From positions 95,897,171 to 95,961,170 of the forward strand of contig NC_056005.1 of the NCBI RefSeq assembly GCF_018446385.1: a DNA stretch of 64,000 bases. The letters are read 5' to 3'. The notes under the pieces are model-generated. The model was not told where the DNA came from. It made no database searches and saw nothing but the letters and a program-made list of their open reading frames with translations. The stretch is from Zingiber officinale (lineage: Eukaryota; Streptophyta; Magnoliopsida; Zingiberales; Zingiberaceae). The position numbers were made by a program, and so were the translations under genes. Shown here in pieces: positions 40,271 to 51,234 of the stretch (within the stretch, counting starts at the first letter, position 1; the number at the start of each line of letters is the position of its first letter).

Positions 40271-41689
40271 ATCTCCCCCTTTTTGATTATGGCAATACAG
40301 TTCAAAGTTAAGTAAAAAAATAAGACAGTAAGTACAGAAACTTAAACAAAAAACTTTATATGCTTTCCCATTGATTATGTTTAAGTTTACTCTTTACTTA
40401 ACTTTTCTCTCTCCCCCTTTGACATAAATCAAAAAAAAAACCTAGGAAAAGAGAAAAATAGTCTATGTAACTTCCTCTCTCCCTCTTTGCTCTATGAATC
40501 GCCTTTTGCAAACATTGAATTTTGAAAATATAGCTTAAATGAAAAGGGACTTAGCTTAATTTTGAATAAAATAATACTTATTTTTGAAAAAGAACTTGTT
40601 AGTTTTTTTGTTGAAGAGAGAGAGTAGCTAAAATTTTAATTTAGATTATTTATTCAGTTGGTCTTTAAGTCCAAGCATGAGTCAAGTTAAATAGTAATCA
40701 AATTATCTAATTGGTGTTGATCAGGTATCAGAGCCCTAAAGTACAGGTAATCTTAATCTTAATATTTCCATTTCCTTTAGTTTGAGAGATACTTTTAGCT
40801 AAGATAAGGTTATTTTTGTCTTTAACAAGTAACTCAGCAAATTTTTGTGATATCACAACACTTTAAATTCTTAGTTTTTAAAGAGGGAGTTTAGAAAAGA
40901 TTTGATCAAGACTCAGTTTAACTAAGATTTTTACTTTTTAAAATACTTTTATCAAAGACTTAGCTAAACTTATGAAGATAGTAGTTTTGTTAAGTATTTA
41001 ACCTTAAAAAAACTTAGTTTTTTTTAAAAAATTATTTTGATGAAATTTTGGGAATGTTTTGGAAAATATTTAGCATATTCAGCGAAACTTAGCATTTGAA
41101 AACAATTGCTTTGAGAGACTCTTAGCTAAATTCCCTTTTTGTCTTTAAAAAACTTTAAAAAACACTTAGCTAAATTTGAAAATACTTAACTATATATTCA
41201 GCTTAAAAATGATTGTCTTGAGAAAACTTCTTGCCAAATAGCTAAGTTTAGAGTATAATCTAACTAAGCTTAGTTAAAGAAGACTTGATTAAGTACTTAG
41301 CTTAAAGAGGTTTTACATAAAGGCTTAGCTTTGAAAACATTCTAGAAGAGTTGTAATTTAAAAGCCAGGTCATAAATAATTTTAATTTTAAAGTTAAGTT
41401 AAAAATAACTTGAATTTTTGAAGATAAGTAAAAATAGTTTTTAATTTTGAGGTCAAGTTAAAAATTTTAAAGAAAAACTAATTTTAAAACCGACTCAAAA
41501 TCACTCCCCCTTAATTAATGCCTTAATAAATTTTTGAGTTCAGGAGTCCAAGCATGAGAGGTAAAAAAAATATTTTCCTATCTTTCCATCTCACTCATTC
41601 TAGATTAACAAGCATGTTTAGCATATGAGTGAGCGTGAGATGGAGTTGTCTTTGCAATTGATATAAAACATAAGTTTTGAATTTCAAAT

Positions 41690-42840
41690 AATTTTGAAAT
41701 GAAGTTTTAACAGATTTTAAGATGATTTTTGAAATTTAGTTTTGAAAAGATTTTTAAAGTAATTTTTGAAATTTAGTTTTGAAAAGATTTTAAAATGATT
41801 TTTGAAATTAAGTTTTGAAAGGATTTTAAAATAATTTTGAAATTTAGTTTTGAAATAATTTTAAAATGATTTTGAAAAGATTTTGAAATTAAGTTTTGAA
41901 AATATTTTAAAATGATTTTTGAAATTAAGTTTTGAAAAATGATTTTGAAATTTAGTTTTGAAATAATTTTAAAATGATTTTGAAAAGATTTTGAAATTAA
42001 GTTTTGAAATAATTTTAAATGATTTTGAAATTAAGTTTAAAAGATTTTTTAAAATAATTTTGAAAAGATTTTGAAAATGATTTTGAAATTAAGTTTAAAA
42101 GATTTTGAAATGATTTTGAAAAGATTTTTCAAATAAATTTTGAAATTAAGTTTTAAAAGATTTTTAAAATAATTTTGAAAAGATTTTGAAAATGATTTTG
42201 AAATTAAGTTTAAAAGATTTTTAAAATAATTTTGAAAAGATTTTGAAAATGATTTTGAAATTAAGTTTAAAAGATTTTTTAAAATAATTTTGAAAATGAT
42301 TTTGAAATTAAGTTTAAAAGATTTTTAAAATGATTTTGAAAAGATTTTTCAAATAAATTTTGAAATTAAGTTTTAAAAGATTTTTTAAAATAATTTTGAA
42401 AAGATTTTGAAAATGATTTTGAAATTAAGTTTAAAAGATTTTTAAAATGATTTTGAAAAGATTTTTCAAATAAATTTTGAAATTAAGTTTTAAAAGATTT
42501 TTAAAATAATTTTGAAAGGATTTTGAAAATGATTTTGAAATTAAGTTTAAAAGATTTTTTTTTAAATAATTTTGAAAAGATTTTGAAAATGATTTTGAAA
42601 TTAAGTTTAAAATATTTTTTTTTTAAATAATTTTGAAAAGATTTTGAAAATATTTTTGAAATTAAGTTTAAAAAAAAAAATTTAAATAATTTTGAAAAGA
42701 TTTTGCTAATAATTTTGAAATTAAGTTTAAAAGATTTTTTTTAAAAAAATAATTTTGAAAAGATTTTGAAAATGATTTTGAAATTAAGTTTAAAAGATTT
42801 TTTGAAATGATTTTGAAAAGATTTTTCAAATAAATTTTAA
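41690..42840. repeat. C-depleted A/T-tract tandem array
   Basis: Built from GATTTTGAAA, AAGTTTAAAA and AATAATTTTGAAAA phrases. The plus strand has almost no C except in the recurring TTTTTCAAATAA and one GCTAAT. The TTTTTCAAATAA marker recurs at about 42125, 42345, 42463 and 42822, suggesting a higher-order unit near 118 bases. A- and T-tracts alternate every ~10 bases. Confidence 0.85.
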
Positions 42841-43439
42841 ATTGATTTCATTAAAAAACATGATATTAATTACGAATTTAATTTTGAATTTGAACTTTTA
42901 ATTCCTTAGTCATCTCACTCGATCTAAATTTTCAATCAGGTACTCCTATACTTGTTGTGAGATGAATTGAGGTTCAACTTAAGGGTTTGGTTTAATTTTG
43001 TGTTAGATTCAGGTTTAGTTTTGGGTTCAACAAATAAGCATTCTTTGGATAAACTTCTGGGCTATGGTGAGTCACAAGGAACTCATTAAAGTAACCACGC
43101 CTTCGAGGTTTTCCAAATAGTCCTACCCATTGAACTTAATACTAAACCTTGGTCTAACTAGTTAGGATCCATTTAAGGGTAGCTTCGGTCAGTTCCACTT
43201 GGCCAAATGCACCAGGTCGAAGCCATATCTTCCTAGACATGCGATGCCCAAGTTTCCCTAACGTACTATCATCCAAAAACTTCACCGGTACTGTGGTTAA
43301 AGTTAAACTCATCCCTTTTTAAACTATCCTTAATTACCCTGCCGGGTAATCTACTCTTGTTTTACCCATTTCGGGTAAATTAGGTTCAGTTACCCTGTCG
43401 GGTAGTTCAGTTGGAGGTGCCAGCTAGTTTGGATCCACC

Positions 43440-43680
43440 ATCTATTTTTGAATTTAGAATTTCGAATTTGATTTAGAATTTCGAATTTTTGATTTAGAAT
43501 TTCGAATTTGATTTAGAATTTTGAATTTTTGATTTAGAATTTTGAATTTAGAATTTCGAATTTAAATTAAATTTGAATTTTGAATTTGAATTTTTGATTT
43601 AGAATTTCGAATTTGATTTAGAATTTAGAATTTTTGATTTAGAATTTCGAATTTCGAATTTGATTTCAAATTTTTAATTG
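43440..43680. repeat. GAATTTCGAATTT-type tandem repeat
   Basis: Units of about 19-25 bases (GATTTAGAATTTCGAATTT) in imperfect tandem; each contains the small palindrome AATTTCGAATT or AAATTCGAATT-like variants. Confidence 0.85.
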
Positions 43681-43694
43681 AATTTTAATTTGAA

Positions 43695-44913
43695 TTATGT
43701 TCTTAATATTGTTTTTCTATTAGCCCCCCCTGGATCATAGCCTCGATATGGTCTATCAAGATAATAGACTTGATCTTTGGGGACCCAATAGTGACCAGTT
43801 CCAACTTGATTAACCAAGTTGGATTTTGGCACCCATGCTTGGACAATTTTTCTATTATTTCTATTAACTAGCGATAAATACGATTTGTATTTCGTTTTGG
43901 TCTTAAATCCAAGTCCGGCTTTGTTGTAAACGGCTCGCTGTTTTCCAAGAATCAGATCCAGATTCTTGGAACCCAAGGTGAACCGTTCCAACGTGTTCTT
44001 GAGTTCTCTAATTTGAGCTTTCATATTGGAATTTTCTTCCTCAAGTTGTTGGACTTGAGTTGAACTTCCAATTTGAACTGACTTAATTAAAGAACTCGAG
44101 TCAGTCGCTTCCTTAAGGGTTGTTACCTCCTTTTGGAGCGACTTAACCCGGACGTTGGATTTAGCCAACTTCTTAAGCAAGTATAGAATTAAATTTTGCG
44201 AGTCATCTAAGTTAATACTAGACATTAAAGCACTTACAGTGGTTTTGGGTCCTTCTGAAACGGATACGGATCCGTGGCTTCGCTTGGACTCAGTGTCTGA
44301 TTCGCTCTCGGTCTCTGAGTCGGACTCGAACTCGGACTCGGTGTCGATAATGTTAGCTAGTACTGGTAGAGCGAGGAGGCTTGCTTGTTCTTCTTCATTG
44401 GATTCAGATTCGTCTGATGACTCGGACCATGTTGCCTTTAACACTTTCTTCGTCTTTTTCTTTCTAGCTTCCTCTGTCTTGCTTGTACCTGCAACCAATG
44501 TAATACCTTCCTCGACCGAAGTAGTATCATACTGTTCATCTAATTCAAATAAATCGTCTATTAAATTATGCTTACTTACTTGGGTACCTTCGTGTAACTG
44601 AATCATATTCTCCCACAGCTCCCTGGCGCTTGAGAATGGGCCGGCGCGATTCAGCTCCTTATTCGTTAAGCCGCACTGAAGTGTATACGTTGCTTTTGCG
44701 TTTGCTTCTACCCTTTTGATAAGGTTCGCGTCCCACTTCTCGTACGGCGCCGTCAGTTGGTATTTCGAGCCCGGTCTTGGTGATCATCCAACCATCGAAC
44801 TCGGTTTGTAAGTACGACTCCATTCGGCCTTTCCAGTAGCCGAAGTCTTCGCCGGAGAAGAGCGGTGGTCGAGTGGTGCTATAGCCTTCTTGGAGAGCCA
44901 TTGAATCTTGCAC
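43695..44913 (-). pseudogene. gag: Sirevirus-like copia Gag, one frameshift
   Basis: The start is the ATG giving MALQEGYSTTRPPLFSGEDF (near 44901), followed by FGYWKGRMESYL, the copia Gag N-terminus. Around 44740-44760 the frame shifts by one; the correct continuation (KWDANLIKRVEANAK, SSARELWENMIQLHEGTQ) runs in the frame of 43695-44606. Further on are D/E/S-rich tracts, a coiled coil (about 44170-43970), and the LGKQRAVYNKAGLGF block known from Sirevirus-type polyproteins. There is no zinc knuckle. The frame ends after GTGHYWVPKDQ, near where pol would begin. A single indel separates it from an intact ORF, so the loss is recent. Confidence 0.8.
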
Positions 44914-45242
44914 GAAAAAATGAGCAAAAAAACTTGTCCCAGGACTTAATCCTGGATTAGTAGTGTGGTAGAAGGATAGAAAAAGAAATTTACGAGTTTC
45001 AAGAAAAAATAATAAAATAATAATAAAATATTATTAAAAAATTATTTAAAAATATTATTTCAAATTTTGTCAAATTCAATATTTTATCAATACTAATAAA
45101 TCGTGAAAGGATGAAAATGTATTTTTCGAAAATAATTTTGGAGGGAAAAAAAACGAAAGGCGTAAGGTTTTATTTTTATCCTATAAACACGACAAAGCCA
45201 CAAAAGAAATGCTTGAATGGTGGTTTCACCTATTCGAAGCGA

Positions 45243-45258
45243 CCCCGCTCTGATACCA
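45243..45258 (-). other. Primer-binding site, tRNA-iMet
   Basis: TGGTATCAGAGCGGGG on the minus strand, two bases after the 5' LTR end; unusually long match including the GCGGGG extension. Confidence 0.9.
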
Positions 45259-45260
45259 AT

Positions 45261-46554
45261 TGTTGGATCGAGACGCGCTAGAGGGGGGGTGAATAGCGCT
45301 CGTGGCTATTTTGATCGTATCGGAATCGTAAAACTATCAAAGTAAATATACGCAGCGGAAATAACGAATGCAATCACAGAGGGACACAAGGAGTTTTACT
45401 TCGTTCGGAGCCTAAGGCGACTCCTACTCGAAGGCCCACGATCCTTGATCGCTTTCCGTGGGCAACAACTATAAGCTCGTAAAATGTACAATAAGATATT
45501 ACAATTGAAAGAACTAAAACAAATTATACCGACAACAATAAAGTAGCAGAATCTGAAGCTCCGGGTTGTCGGGGACTTGTAACAGCACTTCTGGGTGTTT
45601 CTAGAGCAGCTTGTAGCATAAGGATTGCTTGGAGTTCGTTGTCCTTCACTGCTGCTCGAAGACCCCTTATAAAGGGCATCCAAGGCGCCTTGAAAGCCTA
45701 CGAAGGCGCCTTGAAAGCCTACGAAGGCGCCTCCATAGCTCCGAGTCCACCGTACAGATGAGCGCTGACCATTCTGCGCCTTATCACCTTGAAGGCGCCT
45801 TCATGGGTCTTCAAGGCGCCTTCCAAGGCGCCTTCCAAGGCGCCTCCGTAGCCAACCGAGGCGCCTTCAGCCCTGCTTCGCAGCCTTGTCAGCTTTTGCA
45901 CCCAAGGCGCCTCCAAGCTCCATGGAGGCGCCTTGGACACTGTTCATCCGAGGTTAATCTTTGCACTTTGGTCCCTGCAAGATACATTAATCCCAAATAT
46001 ACCCTGCAGCACAAAGTTAGCACATAAAGCATAATAGAAGTGATAATGATAGTCTCCGGACTATCCGAGCCTGACTTCGGGTTTCCAATCGGAAACCCTA
46101 GGTCGACTCGACGCCTACTGTTCCCTCTACGGGGAACGCGTCCTCACCTACTCCACTCAGGAGATTTACCTGTTGCCAGTGCGATCCTCGACTTTTGCTC
46201 AGCACTCGACGCTTCCGGACTTTCTGCTAGACATCCGCTTCCCGGCTAGTCCAGTCTTTCACCTGGTTCGCGACACCAGGACTTTCCACCTAGGGTTACC
46301 ACCCCCTAGGACTTTTGCCTGAAGCCACCGACCTGCCAAGACTTTCCGCATAGGGTTACCACCCCCTATGACCTAGGGTTACCACCCCCTAGGGTTTTCC
46401 ATTTGCCTAACCTCAGCTAGGACTTATGCCTAAATTCCACTTAGGACTTTCCTGCAAACTTGTTCAACATATTAGAAACCAAAACACTTTAACTTTGAAC
46501 CCTTTGACATAATCAAAACATAGGTTCGATCGTCGGATGCTTCCCGCACCAACA
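45261..46554 (-). repeat. 5' LTR (1294 bp)
   Basis: Matches the 3' LTR nearly base for base. Differences are mainly repeat-number changes: an extra 21-base unit in the AAGGCGCC array near 45700, two fewer CCTAGGG units, and a 12-base gap near 46189. Confidence 0.93.
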
Positions 46555-46559
46555 CCGCT

Positions 46560-47230
46560 GACGGTGGACTGAGGCGACGAGTGGGACACAGAGATAGATA
46601 ATATTAGAGACAGAGGATTCGATCTTTGGTAATTTTTTATTTTTTTTAAATAGTAGATTTTAAGGATTATTATTTGTAAAAATTTAAAAGTATAAAAATA
46701 TAGATGAAAATAAAATTTATAAAAGATAAAAAAATATGGAAAATTTAAAAAAAATTGATTAAAAAAATAAAAGTAAAGAAAAAAGTAAACAAAATTAAAA
46801 AACAAAAGAAGTTAAGGAGTTTAAATAAAATAACTGATTATTTTAAAGAAGAGGGGGTAAAAATGTCATTTGGTAGGAAAAGTAATTTACTTTTATAAAT
46901 TATCATCTAAATTATTCAATTTTGAAAAAAAAATAGCTAAAATCAATAAAACCTTTTAAAAAGATTGTTAAAATTTTAAAGCATTTTTTGTAATTATACC
47001 CTTATTGTTTAGTTATTAATACTTTAGTACTTTTTAAAAGTTAATGTGAACCATTAAAAAAAGAGACTTTAAAGTAGGTAAAAAAGGTAATAAATCCCAT
47101 AAATTCACCCATTCATTATGTTACAAAAATAATAATGAAACTTTTTTTAATAATAAAGATGTTCAAGTTTCGCCCTATTAATTCTAAGACAGACTACCTT
47201 CTCTCTAATTTGCCTACTCGATAAATCCAG
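46560..47230. other. AT-rich intergenic DNA with right arm of inverted repeat
   Basis: 46564-46624 is the partner of 38650-38713. Beyond it the sequence is very AT-rich with no coding structure; 46630-46660 also resembles 38380-38405 in direct orientation (TTTTAATAGTAGATT). Confidence 0.5.
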
Positions 47231-47406
47231 AGTACAACTTACATTCACTGGATGGATGCATTTGAAATTTGTGTTCAAACAGTTTACCAGAACATTTTAA
47301 AACTTTATTGATCTCACTTTTGCTAAACTTGTCTCACTTGGACGCTGATTCGCAACATCAAAATCCGACGAGAGAGGGAGCGAGAGACTGCAACACTCGA
47401 TTGCAG

Positions 47407-50400
47407 TTAGTCACTCTTTGTGCTGGTGGAAGAGGTAAACATGGGGAGTGCTGCCAGAGGAGGGCGCAATAGAACATACAATGCCGGTCCGACTAATGGA
47501 ATCAGCGCAATTGGCAAAAGCCAGGAGCCTTTGTTCATCCTGCAACCAAGAGAGTGTTTGATCAGTCAAACGAAACTATTCCTCCTTTCGTGTAACATAG
47601 TAACATTCATTTTATAAATCTATTGACATGAATGTGAAACACTTTGGAGGATCGAGAGCTCACCATCCCCTAGCAGTCGTGTCATTATACACCCAAAATG
47701 GCGCGAAGGCGGTGCATAATAAGAAGTCGATGACTGTGACATGAATCTGCAACAAAGATTTTGAATAAATGCATATAATTCTATCATTAGGTGAATTGTT
47801 TTTCAAAAAGGTCATAAGAAACTTCAGCTATGAATGATTCATTTTGAGGAAAAGAAGGATGGTAGTAGTTCATTGAGTTTGTGCTGAGACTTACAAGCTT
47901 GCTTTCTCTGCAGTATTGGTAGAACTCCATCCACACTGCTCCATCAGCTAAACCGGCATATACAATCAGACCCAAACCTGCAATAATTGTAATCTGGTGT
48001 GCCAGTGTTAGTATTCAAGTTTTACATGGTAACTGCTAAAGGCTTGAATTTCTCACCGATAAAGTGTTTCATAGAGTAAAATACGTTATGGGGGTGCATT
48101 CGGAGGCCTCTGTAAAATACTAAAAGGCTTGTAGAAAAATGAGATTTCTCTTCAGAGTTATTTTGGTATTAGAAGCTAAGAGTTGGATCTTATCCATCAA
48201 TGTTGATTTACATTGGATCAAATTATTATTATTATTATTAATTTTTTTTGTCTTTTCTAAGTTTATGTTATTCTGAGATTTCATCATTTGGATTGTAATG
48301 GAAGTTATTATGCATTTTAGTGAATTTAGATCTATAAGTGCATAGTTTGAAGTAGAGATTTCTAGCAAGTCAGCTAGAATTGATATCAAGGAACTTGTGA
48401 TGATAACCTATCTTCTTTTCGATTTATCTAGGCCTACTAAACCTTGTCAGCCCAAATCACGAGGTTAAATAGACTTTCTTAAATGTGTTGATAAAAGGAG
48501 TGAGAAAAGAATAATGAAAGATAATGGAATTGAGTTATTTAAAATATAAAAAAATTGAGAAATTGAACTATGCATGAAGTTGAGCTTTCCTTACCATGGC
48601 AGTGACCTTCGAGTCTAGAAAGTTTAGAGGCCAATTAGTGAGCTCCTCTTCTTCAACAGCTGGTGGCGGAGGCTTCCAAAGAACGAAATAAGGAATCAGA
48701 GCATAAGCACCGACAAAGAATGAAGCAACTAGGAACGGCCAGACAGGAACTTTGCTTCTTGAACTGAATGATAAGATGAAGAACAATGTCAAATGAGAAA
48801 AATAGCATACGAATGTGAGCTTGTTTTCATTTTGGATGGTTGTCTTTTTAATGCTTATTCATTAAAAGGCTTACCAAACTCAATCTTTATTGAAGTTGAG
48901 GTTTTATTGAGCTCGGTTAGATATAATATTATCCTTTATAATTTAGTTTGAACTATATACAATAAATGTAAATAATATTATTTACTCATATTTAAGTATT
49001 GTTATATAACAATCTAACACTTTGATCCATAAAGCATTACAGGTTTATTGCGCTCTTATAAAGTTTCCTTTTTACTCTAGAAGCTTAATTACATCTTTAA
49101 TAGCGTCTCCTAATCCTCATATTATTGAATAATAGATTCAAAATATTTATATCTTTTACTTGCAAATATTTTATCCATTCATCTTAACTATTCCATCAAT
49201 TATTCTTTTGTTACTGAAACTATCTTTCATATATTCAGTGTATATTCTACTTATCATAAAGCATCTAAAGATTTCCTTGACCACTCAAACTTTGAAGCTC
49301 ACCAAATTACACTCTCATCAATTAACACTGTATCGCCATCAAATATCTTGAAGTTTATCTTAAATTCGATTGATCAGCTCAAAGTAAATTTAGCTACCTT
49401 ATAAATAAGATGAGAATGATCGTTAAGTCTATAACAGTTGTAAACCAAAGAAAAATATACTTTCTTCTAAAGATTTCTGCTTCTATGTCTCCACTATTGA
49501 ACCTCACTTTGTCAGATGCAGTATGTGGATATTTTATCATATATATTGCAGTAATCCATACAATTTGACAATATATCATGGCAATTGGTCAACACAAATA
49601 CGAAGCAAAACATTTTAAATAACCTTAATAGTTTAATACATGCTCACAAAATACTACAACTACAACAACCAACAGAGAAAGGTAAGAGTTATGAAATTGC
49701 AAAGCAGGGATTTGAGCTCAGATGTCACCTTCTTCCAGTAGGAAGCAACAACATGCTATACACAAGGGGCCACAGACCCATCATCCACCACACGGCCACA
49801 AGAACTCGGTTCATCACAAAACCATCATCTCCTTTTAGAAAAAATAGCTTTTGCAAGAAATACATATCCCTGTACTGAAATTTTAAGAAGAGATCTCTCT
49901 GAGAAAAATGGAGGGTACATAAAGTCATTTGTTGTTGTTAAAGCATGTCCTTTGTATCCTTAAGACCTGGATACTTCAGTTGATTTGGTCAGAAATTCAA
50001 CAAACAAAGCGATAAATTTCATTGCATTGCATTGCATTTGTTTTTGTTATTGTTGCTCTTAAAGTGATAAATTGACACACAAGTTCATGTCGAAATATTT
50101 TATCATTGTAAAAATATATTCTGTCTATTCCATGTCTGTTCTATTCTATTTCTATTCCGTGAACCAAACTAATGAACACTTATTCCTATCTTATTCCATT
50201 CCTATATTTAATTTCATGAAGCAAACACACAGTTAGGGATTCGAGCAGACAGACAGTAGATTTTGAAGCTCAGATTAAACAATACAAGTCACAAATGCAA
50301 TTCCGCAACCATAATCGAAGAGCACAGAAAACCCACCGGCGTTTGGTTGGGCGCGAGCTGGAAGACATAGTACATGAGCCCTGCCCACAGCCCAAAGAGC

Positions 50401-50741
50401 AGAACGGAGGTAATCCAATCACTGGCACTCGCACCGCCATCCGCAGTCCTCTCCACCATATTCTTCTCCTTCTCCTCGACACTCGCTTCGAAATCCTCCC
50501 TTTCGATGGAATCTCGGCATGTGTGGAGGAGACGCCTCTTCTCCAGCGGCAAAGTCGTAGGCTTCATCCCAAAAACCAATCTTGGCGTAGAATTTTCCAG
50601 GAGGAATAGGGATTGGGCACCCAGAGGTGGGATACGGGGGAGAAGGGATCTGGGATTAGGGTTTTGGCGCTTGGAGAGGGAGGGAGAGGACGAAGGGTAG
50701 TGGCACAGAGTTGGATAGGATTTGGCCGGGAGCATTCCCAT
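47407..50741 (-). CDS. Probable plastid multi-pass membrane protein, unknown function
   Basis: Six coding exons, minus strand: 50741-50337, 49874-49729, 48763-48595, 47993-47895, 47746-47664, 47539-47407. They sum to 1035 bases (344 residues) with consistent phases. The first ~75 residues are S/P/R/L-rich and poor in acidic residues, like a chloroplast transit peptide. Several hydrophobic segments follow (WITSVLLFGLWAGLMYYVF; VAVWWMMGLWPLVYSMLLL; VWPFLVASFFVGAYALIPYF; VTIIAGLGLIVYAGL-like; PIALIPLVGPALYVLL). Conserved-looking tryptophans and FWVYNDTTARGW suggest a conserved plant/cyanobacterial-type membrane protein. I do not recognise a named family. The second ATG (50735) could also serve as start. 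Confidence 0.85.
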
Positions 50742-50782
50742 GAATGCAGAAGATGATGAAGCAACAAAGCTTCTCTTTTGGC

Positions 50783-50816
50783 TTTATATCCTGAGCTCGC
50801 ACGTGATAAGCACGTG
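50783..50816 (-). promoter_or_regulatory. Light-type promoter module: TATA plus two G-boxes and a GATAAG core
   Basis: Upstream of the 47407-50741 gene, minus strand: two CACGTG G-boxes (50800-50805 and 50811-50816) with GATAAG (I-box core, plus strand) between them, then ATATAAA (about 50783-50789). The distance to the ATG at 50741 allows a short leader. G-box/I-box pairs are known from light-regulated plant genes; use here is inferred. Confidence 0.6.
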
Positions 50817-50819
50817 GGA

Positions 50820-51234
50820 ATGTAGAATTCAACGTTCTTTTGTTAAACTCTATGCTATTATGTTGTCGTATTACTTTTTTTATATATACAATAAATCTGT
50901 TATATAACTAAAAGCTCTTTTGTTAAACTCTATGTTACTATTTTGTCTTATTATTTTATAAAGTCATAATTAATTATTTTTTGTTTTTCATAATATATAA
51001 ACTTTCTAGAGGATCAATTTTAAAAATATTATTTATTGTTTATAACCTAAGGTTTTAGGTATGTTACTATTTTACTATATTAATTTTTTTTTATGAGAAA
51101 GAATTGGTTACGATAATTTATCGACAATTTATCCCATGCACCTAAAGTTTTAAATTTATTAAACGATGTATGTTACTTTACTATTTATCAAAGGATGCAC
51201 CTTTTCAAATGTAATTTCCATTTTACCCTCCTGA
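50820..51234. other. AT-rich intergenic DNA, no gene seen
   Basis: A short direct repeat (CTTTTGTTAAACTCTATG at about 50837 and 50918) is the only structure noticed. Confidence 0.5.

Larger units (their letters stand above)
40271..43694 (-). other. Non-coding internal region of the element
   Basis: Replaces pol. It includes further CCCCC tracts that are polypurine on the element's sense strand (about 40413 and 41510), AT-rich sequence, the C-poor repeat array at 41690-42840 and GAATTTCGAATTT repeats at 43440-43680. No RT, integrase or RNase H motif was found in any frame. Confidence 0.8.
38930..46554 (-). mobile_element. Complete gag-only Sirevirus-like copia element, minus strand
   Basis: Two near-identical LTRs (38930-40270 and 45261-46554; TGTTGG...CCAACA) with an exact CCGCT target duplication (38925-38929 and 46555-46559). 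Primer site TGGTATCAGAGCGGGG (minus, 45243-45258) and polypurine tract AAAAAGGGGGAGAT (minus, adjoining 40270). The 4990-base interior has a Gag gene next to the primer site and then about 3.4 kb of non-coding low-complexity DNA where pol should be. It is structurally whole but cannot move without Pol supplied in trans. Confidence 0.93.

Noticed and set aside
44155..44601. 148-residue plus-strand ORF
   Set aside because: Antisense shadow of the copia Gag acidic region; the minus strand carries the recognisable protein.
43695..44606. Host nuclear serine/glutamate-rich protein gene
   Set aside because: The LGKQRAVYNKAGLGF block, position after a primer site and flanking LTRs identify it as retrotransposon Gag.
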